Origin: CAYXDO01 sp964463485
Lineage (GTDB): Bacteria; Myxococcota; Kuafuiibacteriia; Kuafuiibacteriales; Kuafuiibacteriaceae
NCBI GenBank assembly: GCA_964463485.1
Contig: CAYXDO010000118.1
Coordinates: forward strand, 1 to 34,432
Direction of reading: 5' to 3'
DNA length: 34,432 nt
Shown: in pieces, positions 7,789-15,587 of the stretch
How positions within the stretch are numbered: the stretch's first letter is position 1
How the letters are laid out: each line of letters begins with the position of its first letter
The notes under the pieces: model-generated
The model's input: only the letters and a program-made list of their open reading frames with translations
Database searches by the model: none
Told to the model about the DNA's origin: nothing
Position numbers and translations under genes: made by a program

Positions 7789-9393
7789 TCACGCAAGTGG
7801 GATCGACACCCAAGTCTCGCTCAAATCTCCGCGCTCCACGACCCCCGCATCCCCACCTAGAGCGTGAAGGCTCCGAGCCAGGTTGTCGAGGCCCTGGCAG
7901 TTGTCACGCGTTCGAACCCACATCCGAATCGACGAGGCCTGGGCATCCGCGTGAATGGCGATGGACTTCTGATCGACGGCCGCTTTCGCCGCTCCCACGA
8001 ACAGGTCACGCAGCGCCCGGAAAACGCGACCCTCCGCCTCGACGACCCGAACCTTCGGGTCGGGGAGCTCGATCGCGAGCGCAGGGCCCGAGGCGTGCTC
8101 GCTTCGGGCCGCCTGCGCCGCACGCTCACAAAGGTCCCCCAAGACTGCGGTTTGGACGTCACTTGGATGGACCAAGACGGGACGCTCACGCGAGGGCGAG
8201 GAGCCGATCTTCTCGAGCTCGCGCGCGAGCTCCGGGTGCGTATTCGCCAGCGCCGCTCCTGCGTGAAGCAGGGTCTGGCTGAGTTGCTCGAGCTGCGGGA
8301 CGGCGTCCTCGAGCACCACGAGCGCGAGCTGCCTCGACCCATCTGAAGCGGCGAGCCCAACCCACCGGGCCCGCAGACTCCGATCCGAAATCCACGGAAT
8401 GCGGAGCGGTGCTTCGAGTGTAAAACCGTCCCGCTTCACTCTCTCGATGACGTCGGCCTGACCAGGCAGCTCGTACAAGAGGTGCGCGCTCTGGGCTTCG
8501 TTCTGGGCGGTGAGTAGGCAGAGCTCACGAGCGCGCCCGTTGATGAGAATCGGAGCACCCGAGCGATCGAACAGAATCACCCCCACCGGGAGGTCGTTGA
8601 CGAACGCCAGGAGCGCCGCGCGATCCGCGCCGCTCACCAAGAGCCTGCTTCGGAGCTGGGAAGCCAGGTCGGAGAGCGCCCGGGCGACGTCACCGAGCTC
8701 GTCGTTCCGCATGTAGCCGAGATCGTACCCGAACTCACCTTGGGAGAACGCGCGGGCCCCGGCGACCATGCGACGCAGGGGCCGACTGATGGCGAGCGCG
8801 GCTACGAGGCTGAACATGACCGCCGCGGTCAACGCGAACGCGCCCAAGCCCGACACGAAGCGCGTGCTGGATCGCGCGCGACTCTCGATCTCCGCAACCG
8901 GTACCGAAATGCGCACCACGCCTCTCGGCCGTCCGACCAGCGGAAACCTGGCGGCGGCGTACGACATCACCTCTTTCGTCGTCGAGCTCAGCCGCTCGTC
9001 GAGCCCCAGCCCAATCGTCGCCGTGAGCGCCGAGCGAACTTCGGGCCGACCCATGTGGTTCTCGAGCACGGTCCCCGCCGAGTCCGCGAGCACGCGCCCG
9101 TCCGCGGCCATCACGGTCAACCGCCGGTGGGTCGTGTCGACCAAAAGGCGCGCCGCCTCCGGCAGCCTCTCGGACTCCACCCGCGAGAGCCCGTCGGCGA
9201 GCTTCAGGGCTTCATGGCTGAGCTCCGTGACCGTCGCCTCCCGCGCAGAACGCCGCTGGACCGTGCCCACGTAAAGAATGGTCGGGAGCAACACGATCGC
9301 GACGACGAAGAGGTAGCTGGCGCCAAGGCTCAGGTGAAGAGGAACACGCAAAATCGTTTCGCCTCTACCGCTCGCGCGGCAGCAAACCTCCAT
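7789..9393 (-). CDS. PhoR-like membrane sensor lacking histidine-kinase catalytic motifs
   Basis: The 534-residue protein has the layout of a PhoR/WalK-type sensor. There is a first helix (about 25-44), an extracytoplasmic sensor domain (45-178), a second helix (181-203), a HAMP domain (about 203-255, ISRPLRRMVAGARAFSQGEF then NDELGDVARAL) and a PAS domain (about 255-365, DLPVGVILFDRSGAPILING). After that the DHp region has no SHELRTPL-like H-box. The C-terminal region keeps the outline of an ATPase domain (RALRDLFVGAAKAA, final SETWVSIPLA) but has no N-box Asn. Its G1 box is reduced to DNCQG. It therefore looks like a pseudokinase sensor. ATG 9393 was chosen; a TTG at 9420 is open. It lies 8 bases before the unknown membrane-protein gene and is divergent from an organophosphate antiporter. 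Confidence 0.8.
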   Translation of the reverse strand: MEVCCRASGRGETILRVPLHLSLGASYLFVVAIVLLPTILYVGTVQRRSAREATVTELSHEALKLADGLSRVESERLPEAARLLVDTTHRRLTVMAADGRVLADSAGTVLENHMGRPEVRSALTATIGLGLDERLSSTTKEVMSYAAARFPLVGRPRGVVRISVPVAEIESRARSSTRFVSGLGAFALTAAVMFSLVAALAISRPLRRMVAGARAFSQGEFGYDLGYMRNDELGDVARALSDLASQLRSRLLVSGADRAALLAFVNDLPVGVILFDRSGAPILINGRARELCLLTAQNEAQSAHLLYELPGQADVIERVKRDGFTLEAPLRIPWISDRSLRARWVGLAASDGSRQLALVVLEDAVPQLEQLSQTLLHAGAALANTHPELARELEKIGSSPSRERPVLVHPSDVQTAVLGDLCERAAQAARSEHASGPALAIELPDPKVRVVEAEGRVFRALRDLFVGAAKAAVDQKSIAIHADAQASSIRMWVRTRDNCQGLDNLARSLHALGGDAGVVERGDLSETWVSIPLA

Positions 9394-9527
9394 TCTACGG
9401 AGCCCGATGCCAGGTCTCAACGAGATTCGACGGTCGTTCCGGATCGAACACCTGCACGGCGTCGCAGCCGAACACAGCCGAGGACTTCGCTCCTTCTTGC
9501 ACGCCTCGTCTGCTAGGGTCCCACGCG

Positions 9528-11030
9528 ATGTCCGTCTGGCTTCAGAACTTCGCCCCTATCGCCATCCTGCTCGTCGTCGTGGGCCTCGTGGTGATGCGCC
9601 TCCCGAAGATCGAGATCGAACACAGCCCTGAGTTCCGGCGGCGCCGAGCGCTCAACTGGCTGCCCCTCGGCCTCACCTACGCCTTCCTTTACATGGGTCG
9701 CTACAACCTCACCGTCGCTAAGTCGGCCTTCGAGAACATCCGCGGAAAAGACATGGGCGCGATGATGGGCAACGACGCCTTCGGGCTGATCTTCGGCATC
9801 GGCACCGTGATTTATGGCTTCTCCTTCGTGCTCAATGGGCCGCTCACCGACCGACTCGGCGGACGCTTCTCGATCCTCGCGTCGTCTGCCGGCACTGGAC
9901 TCACGAACCTCGGCATGGCCGCGGCGACCTGGTCACTCATGAACCAGGGGCCAGGCTCGGACTTCATCATCCAACACTTCACCTTAGTCTTCGCGCTCCT
10001 CTACGGCGTCAACATGTACTTCCAGAGCTTCGGCGCCGTGGCGATCGTCAAAGTCAACGCGGCCTGGTTTCACGTGCGCGAACGCGGCGTGTTCGGCGCG
10101 ATCTTCGGCATCCTCATCAGCCTCGGAATCTATTTCGCCTTCGACTGGGGTGCACTCATCTTGAAGGGCGCAGGGTTGGTCTACGTCTTCCTGGTGCCGG
10201 CGGTGATCTTGCTCGTCTTGTGGGTCGTCGACCTCAACGTGGTGCGCGACTCACCGGCCGACGCCGGGCTCAAAGACTTCGACACCGCCGACGCGTCTTC
10301 CGGAGACGACGGGCCGAGGCTAGGAGCGGTCGCCGTACTCAAACTCATGCTCCAAAACCCAGTCATCATGACGATCGCGGGCATCGAGTTTTGCAGCGGC
10401 TTTCTTCGCCAAGCCATCATGCAGTGGTACCGAACCTTCGCAAAACAGACCGATGGGTCGCTCCATTTGGCGCAGGACTTCGTCTACAGAAATTGGGGCC
10501 TGCTGCTCTGCGTCGCCGGCATCCTCGGCGGCGTCGTGGCCGGGGTGATCTCGGACCACGTGTTTCATTCGCGCCGGGGCCCGGTCGCGTTCCTGCTGTA
10601 CTGCGTGATGCTCGTCGGTGCGGTGGTGCTCCTGTTCACCTTCCAGGCCGGCCCCGTGCCGATCGGCAGCTTCAACTTCTACATCCAGGCCTGGCTCGTC
10701 ATCGTCATGTCGATGGCGGTCATTGGGGTGCACGGGATGCTCTCGGGAACAGCGAGCATGGACTTCGGCGGCCGCAAGAACGTCGGCGTCGCGGTCGGCA
10801 TCATCGACGGCTTCGTCTATCTGGGCACGGCCGTCATGTCCTTCACCTATGGCTTCGCGCTCCCGAAGGAAGAGCTCGACGAGGCCGGCAAGATCGTTGG
10901 TGCTGCAACGGATCCGGCGAACTGGCGTCCGTGGGCGCTCTTCATGATCCCTGTGGCGCTGGTCGGGACGTTCCTGGCGAGGAGAGTCTGGCACGCGAGG
11001 CCGCAGCCGAAGGGCGCGAGCGCGCATTGA
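9528..11030 (+). CDS. Organophosphate:phosphate antiporter (OPA family, MFS)
   Basis: This is a 500-residue major facilitator protein with about 12 helices. After a first helix, the segment LPLGLTYAFLYMGRYNLTVAKSAF (quoted in part) matches the OPA family signature of GlpT, UhpT and PgtP, with the arginine in YMGRYN typical of phosphate-ester binding. The MFS loop motif is present as DRLGGRFSIL. Proteins of this family exchange a sugar phosphate, glycerol 3-phosphate or phosphoglycerate for inorganic phosphate across the inner membrane. The substrate here cannot be told from sequence. Start ATG 9528 has an AGGG about 8 bases upstream. It is transcribed away from the PhoR-like sensor, across a 134-base gap, so the sensor may be linked to its regulation; that is inference. 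Confidence 0.9.
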   Translation: MSVWLQNFAPIAILLVVVGLVVMRLPKIEIEHSPEFRRRRALNWLPLGLTYAFLYMGRYNLTVAKSAFENIRGKDMGAMMGNDAFGLIFGIGTVIYGFSFVLNGPLTDRLGGRFSILASSAGTGLTNLGMAAATWSLMNQGPGSDFIIQHFTLVFALLYGVNMYFQSFGAVAIVKVNAAWFHVRERGVFGAIFGILISLGIYFAFDWGALILKGAGLVYVFLVPAVILLVLWVVDLNVVRDSPADAGLKDFDTADASSGDDGPRLGAVAVLKLMLQNPVIMTIAGIEFCSGFLRQAIMQWYRTFAKQTDGSLHLAQDFVYRNWGLLLCVAGILGGVVAGVISDHVFHSRRGPVAFLLYCVMLVGAVVLLFTFQAGPVPIGSFNFYIQAWLVIVMSMAVIGVHGMLSGTASMDFGGRKNVGVAVGIIDGFVYLGTAVMSFTYGFALPKEELDEAGKIVGAATDPANWRPWALFMIPVALVGTFLARRVWHARPQPKGASAH

Positions 11031-11042
11031 TTGACGACCGCG

Positions 11043-12059
11043 TTACGCGAAGCTCCGGGTGCTTTGGATGGCTCGCCGAATCGCCGAGACCCCCGTCGAG
11101 GCACCCTGTGAGAGCTCGCGCCGAAACACACGGGCGCCGCGCCGTCCCTGGTGGAGGCCCATCATCCCGCGGGTGATCGCCTGGATTTTGCCTCCGCTCG
11201 CGAGGTGTTTCTCGGCGTAAGGAATCATCGCTTCGGCGACTTCTTCACGCGTGGGGATGGGGCTCGACGAATCGAAGAAGAGACGATCGGCCTCCGCGAA
11301 GAGATAGGGGTCGTCGCAGGCCGCGCGGCCGATCATCACGCCGTCCACGCGCGCGAGCTGAACTCGAGCTTCGTCGAGGTTGTGAATGCCTCCGTTGATC
11401 TCGACGACGCGATCCGGCCGTTCTCGCTTATGGCGGTACACATCTTCGTACCGAAGCGGCGGGACCGTGCGGTTCTCGTGCGGATCGAGCCCCGCCAGGA
11501 TCGCCTTGCGTGCGTGGACGATGAAGCGATCGGTCCCCGCGGTCGCCACGACGTCCATGAATCGGGTCATGTCTTCGTACCGGTCGAGCTCGTCGATGCC
11601 GACGCGGTGCTTGACCGTCACCGGCACGGACACCTGAGCTCGGATGGCGGCGACACAGTCGGCGACGACCTCGGGCGTCGCCATGAGGCAGGCGCCGAAT
11701 CGTCCCTTTTGGACGCGATCGCTCGGACAACCGATGTTGAGGTTGATCTCGTCGTAGCCGTCCTCGACGCCGATGCGCGCGGCCTGGGTCAGCAGCTTCG
11801 GGTCGTCGCCGCCGAGCTGGAGCGCCACCGGGCGCTCCTCCTCGGCGTGTGCGAGGAGCCGCTTGGCATCGCCGCGTACGATCGCCACGGCCGTGATCAT
11901 CTCGGAGTACAGGAGCGTGCGCTTCGAGATCTGTCGCAGGAAGAACCGGAAGTGCCGGTCCGTGCGGTCCATCATCGGCGCTACGGAGAGAATCGGGAGA
12001 GGTCGCTTCGAGGGAAGCGCCGACCTCGACGAAAGGTCAGCGTCGGCCAGCGAGCCCAC
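11043..12059 (-). CDS. dusA: tRNA-dihydrouridine synthase A
   Basis: The 338-residue FMN enzyme reduces uridine to dihydrouridine in the D-loop of tRNA. The DusA signature is clear: LSVAPMMDRTDRHFRFF near the start, ALQLGGDDPK, then INLNIGCPSDRVQ followed by the catalytic Cys in FGACLM (Cys124). VKHRVGIDELDRYEDM and the FMN-site segment VVEINGGI with GVMIGRAACDDPYLF also match. The C-terminal helical tRNA-binding domain ends in FRRELSQGA. The start is GTG 12059, which overlaps the upstream unknown gene by 23 bases; no other start before the barrel is available. Length is usual for DusA. It is the last gene of the minus-strand run that begins at glyA, and it converges with the antiporter 12 bases away. 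Confidence 0.95.
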   Translation of the reverse strand: MGSLADADLSSRSALPSKRPLPILSVAPMMDRTDRHFRFFLRQISKRTLLYSEMITAVAIVRGDAKRLLAHAEEERPVALQLGGDDPKLLTQAARIGVEDGYDEINLNIGCPSDRVQKGRFGACLMATPEVVADCVAAIRAQVSVPVTVKHRVGIDELDRYEDMTRFMDVVATAGTDRFIVHARKAILAGLDPHENRTVPPLRYEDVYRHKRERPDRVVEINGGIHNLDEARVQLARVDGVMIGRAACDDPYLFAEADRLFFDSSSPIPTREEVAEAMIPYAEKHLASGGKIQAITRGMMGLHQGRRGARVFRRELSQGASTGVSAIRRAIQSTRSFA

Positions 12060-12624
12060 GTTCTTTTTCGAGGCGCGACCTCTTGAACGCCGCTCGTCCG
12101 GTCGCGAGCATCTCGGTCAGGCCCTTGCTGAGATCGTCGGCCTCGAAGCGCTTCGGATCGGACCTCTTGAGGAGGTCGACCATGCGGTCGCACATGCCGA
12201 CGACCTGCTCGCAGAAGTCCATGAGCGGCATCGCGGCTTTTTCCAGGAGGTACTCGTCCGGATCGAAGGCGTCACTGCCACGGAAAAACGAGATCTGAAT
12301 ATCGTCGTTCGCGGGCTCGAGCAGGAAGCCATGCTCGGACTCCGACAGGAGAACCGTCTCGGGCTCGCCATCGAGGATGTACGGCAGGCACCGAACGGTT
12401 TTGGTGAGCAGCGCGACGAGCGGATCGGCGGTGGGCTCGACCAACACCTTTCCTCCTCGTTCCAGCAGGAGCGCCCCGTAGACGACATCGTCGAACGGAA
12501 TCCTCTCCTTGACGCGATCGAACTGTGCGACCGCCTCCTGGCTCTTGATTTGCGCATCCGCCGAGTCCGGCTCTCCGGCGAACACGACGAAGTCCAACGA
12601 CAGGTTCGACTTCTTGGCGACCAT
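12037..12624 (-). CDS. Conserved-looking cytosolic protein of unknown function
   Basis: The 195-residue protein has no signal peptide or membrane helix and I do not recognise its family. It starts MVAKKSNLSLDFVVFAGEPD. It has a mixed alpha/beta middle (FDDVVYGALLLERGGKVLVEP, VRCLPYILDGEPETVLLSESEHGFL, quoted in part), then a helical part (FCEQVVGMCDRMVDLLKRSDP) and a basic tail. The start is ATG 12624. It lies 59 bases after nusB and overlaps dusA by 23 bases, so it is probably co-transcribed with tRNA and transcription genes. Codon use is like its neighbours, so it reads as a genuine lineage-specific gene. Confidence 0.7.
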   Translation of the reverse strand: MVAKKSNLSLDFVVFAGEPDSADAQIKSQEAVAQFDRVKERIPFDDVVYGALLLERGGKVLVEPTADPLVALLTKTVRCLPYILDGEPETVLLSESEHGFLLEPANDDIQISFFRGSDAFDPDEYLLEKAAMPLMDFCEQVVGMCDRMVDLLKRSDPKRFEADDLSKGLTEMLATGRAAFKRSRLEKERGLAGRR

Positions 12625-12683
12625 GACCCCTTGGAACGGTTAGCACAGGCTGGGTGCGGTTCACAGTCCGAACCACGAAATGG

Positions 12684-13199
12684 TCAGGGGCGGGCTTTGG
12701 CCCCTTCGCCGAGGCGGTCGAGGATTCCGTTCACGAACGCCGCCGATTCTCGTGTACCAAAGAGCTTGGCGAGCTCGATGGCCTCGTCGATTGCGACTTT
12801 TCGAGGGACGTCGTTGGCGCGGTGAAGGAGCTCGAAGGCGCCGATCCGCAGCACCGCGAGGTCGACTCGCGCCATACGTTCGAGGCGCCAGTTCTTACTG
12901 ACAGAACGGATTGCTTCGTCGAGCTCGTCCTGGTGTCCGACGACACCGTGGACCAGGTCGGCGGCGTACTCCCGAGCCCTCTCGTCGACACGAAAGGGAG
13001 CGTGGGGACCGTCGTGCCATGGGGGAGGAGGATCGAGGTCGGGCTCGTCGAGCGCAAACAGCCGCTCCACCGCGCCCTCCGCCGATTGCCCCGAATGTTC
13101 GAGACCGTAGAGGACCATGACCGCACAACGTCGAGCCAGCCTGCGCTCGGCGTAGGGATCGGCCTCGGCGTGGCGACTCCTCTTTCGCTTCGAGCTCAC
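12684..13199 (-). CDS. nusB: Transcription antitermination factor NusB
   Basis: The 171-residue product is the NusB subunit that, with NusE (S10), binds boxA RNA in antitermination of rRNA operons. It has the all-helical NusB pattern: RRLARRCAVMVLYGLEHSG at the start, then YAADLVHGVVGHQDELDEAI, and the family hallmark MARVDLAVLRIGAFELLHRANDVPRKVAIDEAIELAKLFG (given in part), ending FVNGILDRLGE. The start is GTG 13199, whose GTGA overlaps the stop of ribH by 4 bases; longer frames upstream are antisense noise inside ribH. A basic leader of about 18 residues precedes the fold. The ribH-nusB order is widely conserved in bacteria. Confidence 0.95.
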   Translation of the reverse strand: MSSKRKRSRHAEADPYAERRLARRCAVMVLYGLEHSGQSAEGAVERLFALDEPDLDPPPPWHDGPHAPFRVDERAREYAADLVHGVVGHQDELDEAIRSVSKNWRLERMARVDLAVLRIGAFELLHRANDVPRKVAIDEAIELAKLFGTRESAAFVNGILDRLGEGAKARP

Positions 13200-13693
13200 C
13201 GCGCCTCTTCTGGAGCGCTCGCGGCGTTGAAGACACGCGAGAGCCCCACCATCTCGATGGCCGCGAGCGCGGCCTCGAAGCCTTTGTTTCCGTGCTTCGT
13301 TCCCGCGCGCTCCACGGCCTGATCGATCGTGTCGGTGGTCAACACGCCGAGCGTCACCGGAACGCCATAGTCGAGCTGGAGCCGCGCGAGGCCCTTGGTC
13401 ACCTCGCCCGCTACGTATTCGAAGTGAGGTGTGCCGCCTCGAATCACGCAGCCGATCGCGATCACCGCGTCGACCCCCCCGCGCTCCAAAACCCAGCGCA
13501 CCGCCACCGGCATCTCCCAGGTTCCAGGAACACGCACGAGCTCTACGTCGTCTTCGCGCATGCCATGGCGCACTAAGCAGTCCAGCGCGCCTTCGACGAG
13601 CCGCTCGGTGATCAGCCCGTTGAAGCGGCTCACCACCAACGCAAAACGAAATCCTTCGGCCACCAGTCGGCCTTCGATCGCCGCTTTCTTCAC
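13196..13693 (-). CDS. ribH: 6,7-dimethyl-8-ribityllumazine synthase
   Basis: The 165-residue enzyme condenses 5-amino-6-ribitylamino-uracil with dihydroxybutanone phosphate to make lumazine, the riboflavin precursor. It normally forms pentamers or icosahedral shells. Family motifs in order are FALVVSRFNGLITERLVEGA, VPGTWEMPVA, AIGCVIRGGTPHFEYVAGEV (the active-site loop with His) and a C-terminal GTKHGNKGFEAA. Length fits the family. The start is GTG 13693, giving a GTGA 4-base overlap with the stop of the upstream ribBX gene. It is followed by the same kind of overlap into nusB, so ribBX, ribH and nusB are translationally coupled. Confidence 0.96.
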   Translation of the reverse strand: MKKAAIEGRLVAEGFRFALVVSRFNGLITERLVEGALDCLVRHGMREDDVELVRVPGTWEMPVAVRWVLERGGVDAVIAIGCVIRGGTPHFEYVAGEVTKGLARLQLDYGVPVTLGVLTTDTIDQAVERAGTKHGNKGFEAALAAIEMVGLSRVFNAASAPEEAR

Positions 13694-14859
13694 TCCAACT
13701 GCTCCATTGGTTCTGGGATCGGCAAAGGAACACGATCGACGAGCTCGAGGCCGTAGCCATCCAACCCTACGATGCGCACGACGTTGTTGCTCATCAGCCG
13801 GAATCGCCGAACTCCGGCCAGCTTCAAACACTGCGCGCCAATCCCGAGCTCCCGAAGATCGAGGCGCCCGCCGACGCGGTTGTAGTTCGAGCGCCCGCGA
13901 CCCAGCCGCGAGAGACGCTCCGACATCGCGCCGGCGCTCGCCTCGTGGACCAGATAGACGAACACGCCCTTCCCTTCCTCGCAGATCCTCGACATCGCGG
14001 CACGCATCTCCGCGCCGCCACCAGAGAGCGCGAGGCCCACGAGATCGGCGGGGAGCTCGATCGACTGCACGCGCACGAGCGGCACGTCCTGCGGTCCAAG
14101 GTCGCCCTTCCTCAACACGAGGTGCTCCCGACCGTCGACCGAACGAATCACCGTCGCGGTGATCTCTCCCCAGTCATGTGTGGAGACACGACGCTCTGCC
14201 ACTACGGACAGAAGGGTCTCGTGCGCGAGTCGATATTGGATGAGATCGGCGATGGTGACGATGCAGAGCCCGTGGCTCTCGGCGAAGCGCTCGAGATCGG
14301 GCCGACGGGCCATCGTTCCGTCGGGGTTCATGATCTCGCAAATCACCGCAGCCGGCACCAAGCCCGCGAGCCGCGCGAGGTCCACGGATCCTTCGGTCTG
14401 ACCGCTGCGCACGAGGACGCCACCGTCCCGCGCGCGAATCGGAAAGACGTGGCCGGGGCTCACGACGTCCGTCGCGCTCGCGTTCGGGTTCGAAGCGACA
14501 CGGATGGTGTGGGCTCGATCGTGCGCAGAGATTCCCGTCGTCACGCCCTCGCGCGCTTCGATCGAGACCGTGAAACCCGTCTGAAAAGCCGACTGGTTGC
14601 GCTCGACCATCATCTTGAGGCCCAGCCGCTGGATCTGAGCTTCGGTGAGCGACAAGCAGATCAGCCCGCGACCGTGGGTGGCCATGAAGTTCACCGACTC
14701 GGGCGTGACCTTCTCCGCGGCGATCACGAGATCGCCTTCGTTCTCGCGATCTTCGTCATCGACCAGAATCAACATCTTCCCGGCGGCGATGTCGCTGATT
14801 GCGCTGCGGATTTCTTGGTTGTCCATGGAGGAAGGCGGCGGCACTCCGTTCACGCTCAT
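13690..14859 (-). CDS. ribB: DHBP synthase fused to a degenerate GTP cyclohydrolase II domain (RibBX type)
   Basis: This is a 389-residue two-domain protein. The N-terminal domain (about 13-212) is 3,4-dihydroxy-2-butanone 4-phosphate synthase with an intact active site: DDEDRENEGDL (34-44), THGRGLICL, ISAHDRAHTI (110-119) and SPGHVFPIRARDGG. The C-terminal domain (about 215-389) has the GTP cyclohydrolase II fold signature near the end (RELGIGAQCLKLAGVRRFRLMSNN, in part). However, the zinc-site stretch reads RVQSIELPADLVGLALSGGG at about 263-282, with Glu, Ser and Gly where RibA has its three cysteines. That domain should be inactive as a cyclohydrolase. This resembles the RibBX variant described in Proteobacteria. 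The start is ATG 14859, 9 bases after ribE; ATG 14826 is an alternative. Confidence 0.93.
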   Translation of the reverse strand: MSVNGVPPPSSMDNQEIRSAISDIAAGKMLILVDDEDRENEGDLVIAAEKVTPESVNFMATHGRGLICLSLTEAQIQRLGLKMMVERNQSAFQTGFTVSIEAREGVTTGISAHDRAHTIRVASNPNASATDVVSPGHVFPIRARDGGVLVRSGQTEGSVDLARLAGLVPAAVICEIMNPDGTMARRPDLERFAESHGLCIVTIADLIQYRLAHETLLSVVAERRVSTHDWGEITATVIRSVDGREHLVLRKGDLGPQDVPLVRVQSIELPADLVGLALSGGGAEMRAAMSRICEEGKGVFVYLVHEASAGAMSERLSRLGRGRSNYNRVGGRLDLRELGIGAQCLKLAGVRRFRLMSNNVVRIVGLDGYGLELVDRVPLPIPEPMEQLE

Positions 14860-14868
14860 CGCGAGGTG

Positions 14869-15516
14869 TCAACGACCGGCCGATCCGTAGCCGAGCGCCT
14901 CCAACTTCTCCAGGCTGAGTCCGTTGGGGTCGCGCGTTTCCAAGAGCCGCGCGAGGTAGCGCGCGATCAGATCCACCTCCACATTCACGCCGCCACCCAC
15001 GCCGCGCGTCGCGAGGTTCGTGACCTTCCACGTGTGGGGAATGACCGAGAGGGCGAAGCCGCGAGGGTCGACATCGGTCACCGTCAGCGAGATGCCATCG
15101 ACCGCCACACCCCCACGCGGCGCTACGTACCGATGTAGCTCCCGCGGAACGTCGACCCAGAGATCGATGGCGTTGTCGCGAGCGCTCACGCTGCGAATCA
15201 AACCCACGGCGTCGACATGCCCCTGTACGAGATGCCCGCCGATGCGATCGCCATAGGCGAGGGCCCGTTCGAGGTTGACCACATCGCCGCCGCCCAAGCG
15301 GCCCAAGGTCGTGCGCTCCAAGGTCTCGGGGCCCACGTCCATCGAGACGAGCGTCCCTTCTATGCTCGTAGCGGTGAGGCACACGCCGTTGACCGCGATC
15401 GAGTCTCCGAGCTTCACGTCGTCAAAGGGTGTCCGAATCGCGAGCTCCCGACCTCCACGAGGACCCGCGGCTGAACGCAGAATGGTGCCAGTCCCCTCGA
15501 CGATGCCTCCGAACAT
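14869..15516 (-). CDS. ribE: Riboflavin synthase, alpha chain
   Basis: The 215-residue enzyme dismutates two lumazine molecules into riboflavin and a pyrimidine. It has the duplicated lumazine-binding domain. The first repeat starts MFGGIVEGTGTI and includes GDSIAVNGVCLTAT. The second starts HLVQGHVDAVGLI and includes VAVDGISLTVTDVD. The usual MFTGI start has Gly for Thr here. ATG 15516 was chosen because it gives the canonical N-terminus, although an upstream start at 15561 is open. It lies 71 bases after ribD and 9 bases before ribBX, within the rib operon. Confidence 0.96.
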   Translation of the reverse strand: MFGGIVEGTGTILRSAAGPRGGRELAIRTPFDDVKLGDSIAVNGVCLTATSIEGTLVSMDVGPETLERTTLGRLGGGDVVNLERALAYGDRIGGHLVQGHVDAVGLIRSVSARDNAIDLWVDVPRELHRYVAPRGGVAVDGISLTVTDVDPRGFALSVIPHTWKVTNLATRGVGGGVNVEVDLIARYLARLLETRDPNGLSLEKLEALGYGSAGR

Positions 15517-15587
15517 GCGTGAGCGATCCCAAAGACCGCAGCAACGAGCAAGACGAATCAAACGGACGTAACTGGAGCGGATGGGCC

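Noticed and set aside
13200..13760. N-terminal extension of NusB from 13760
   Set aside because: The extension is Arg/Gly-rich noise lying inside ribH in another frame. GTG 13199 gives a normal NusB with a 4-base overlap.
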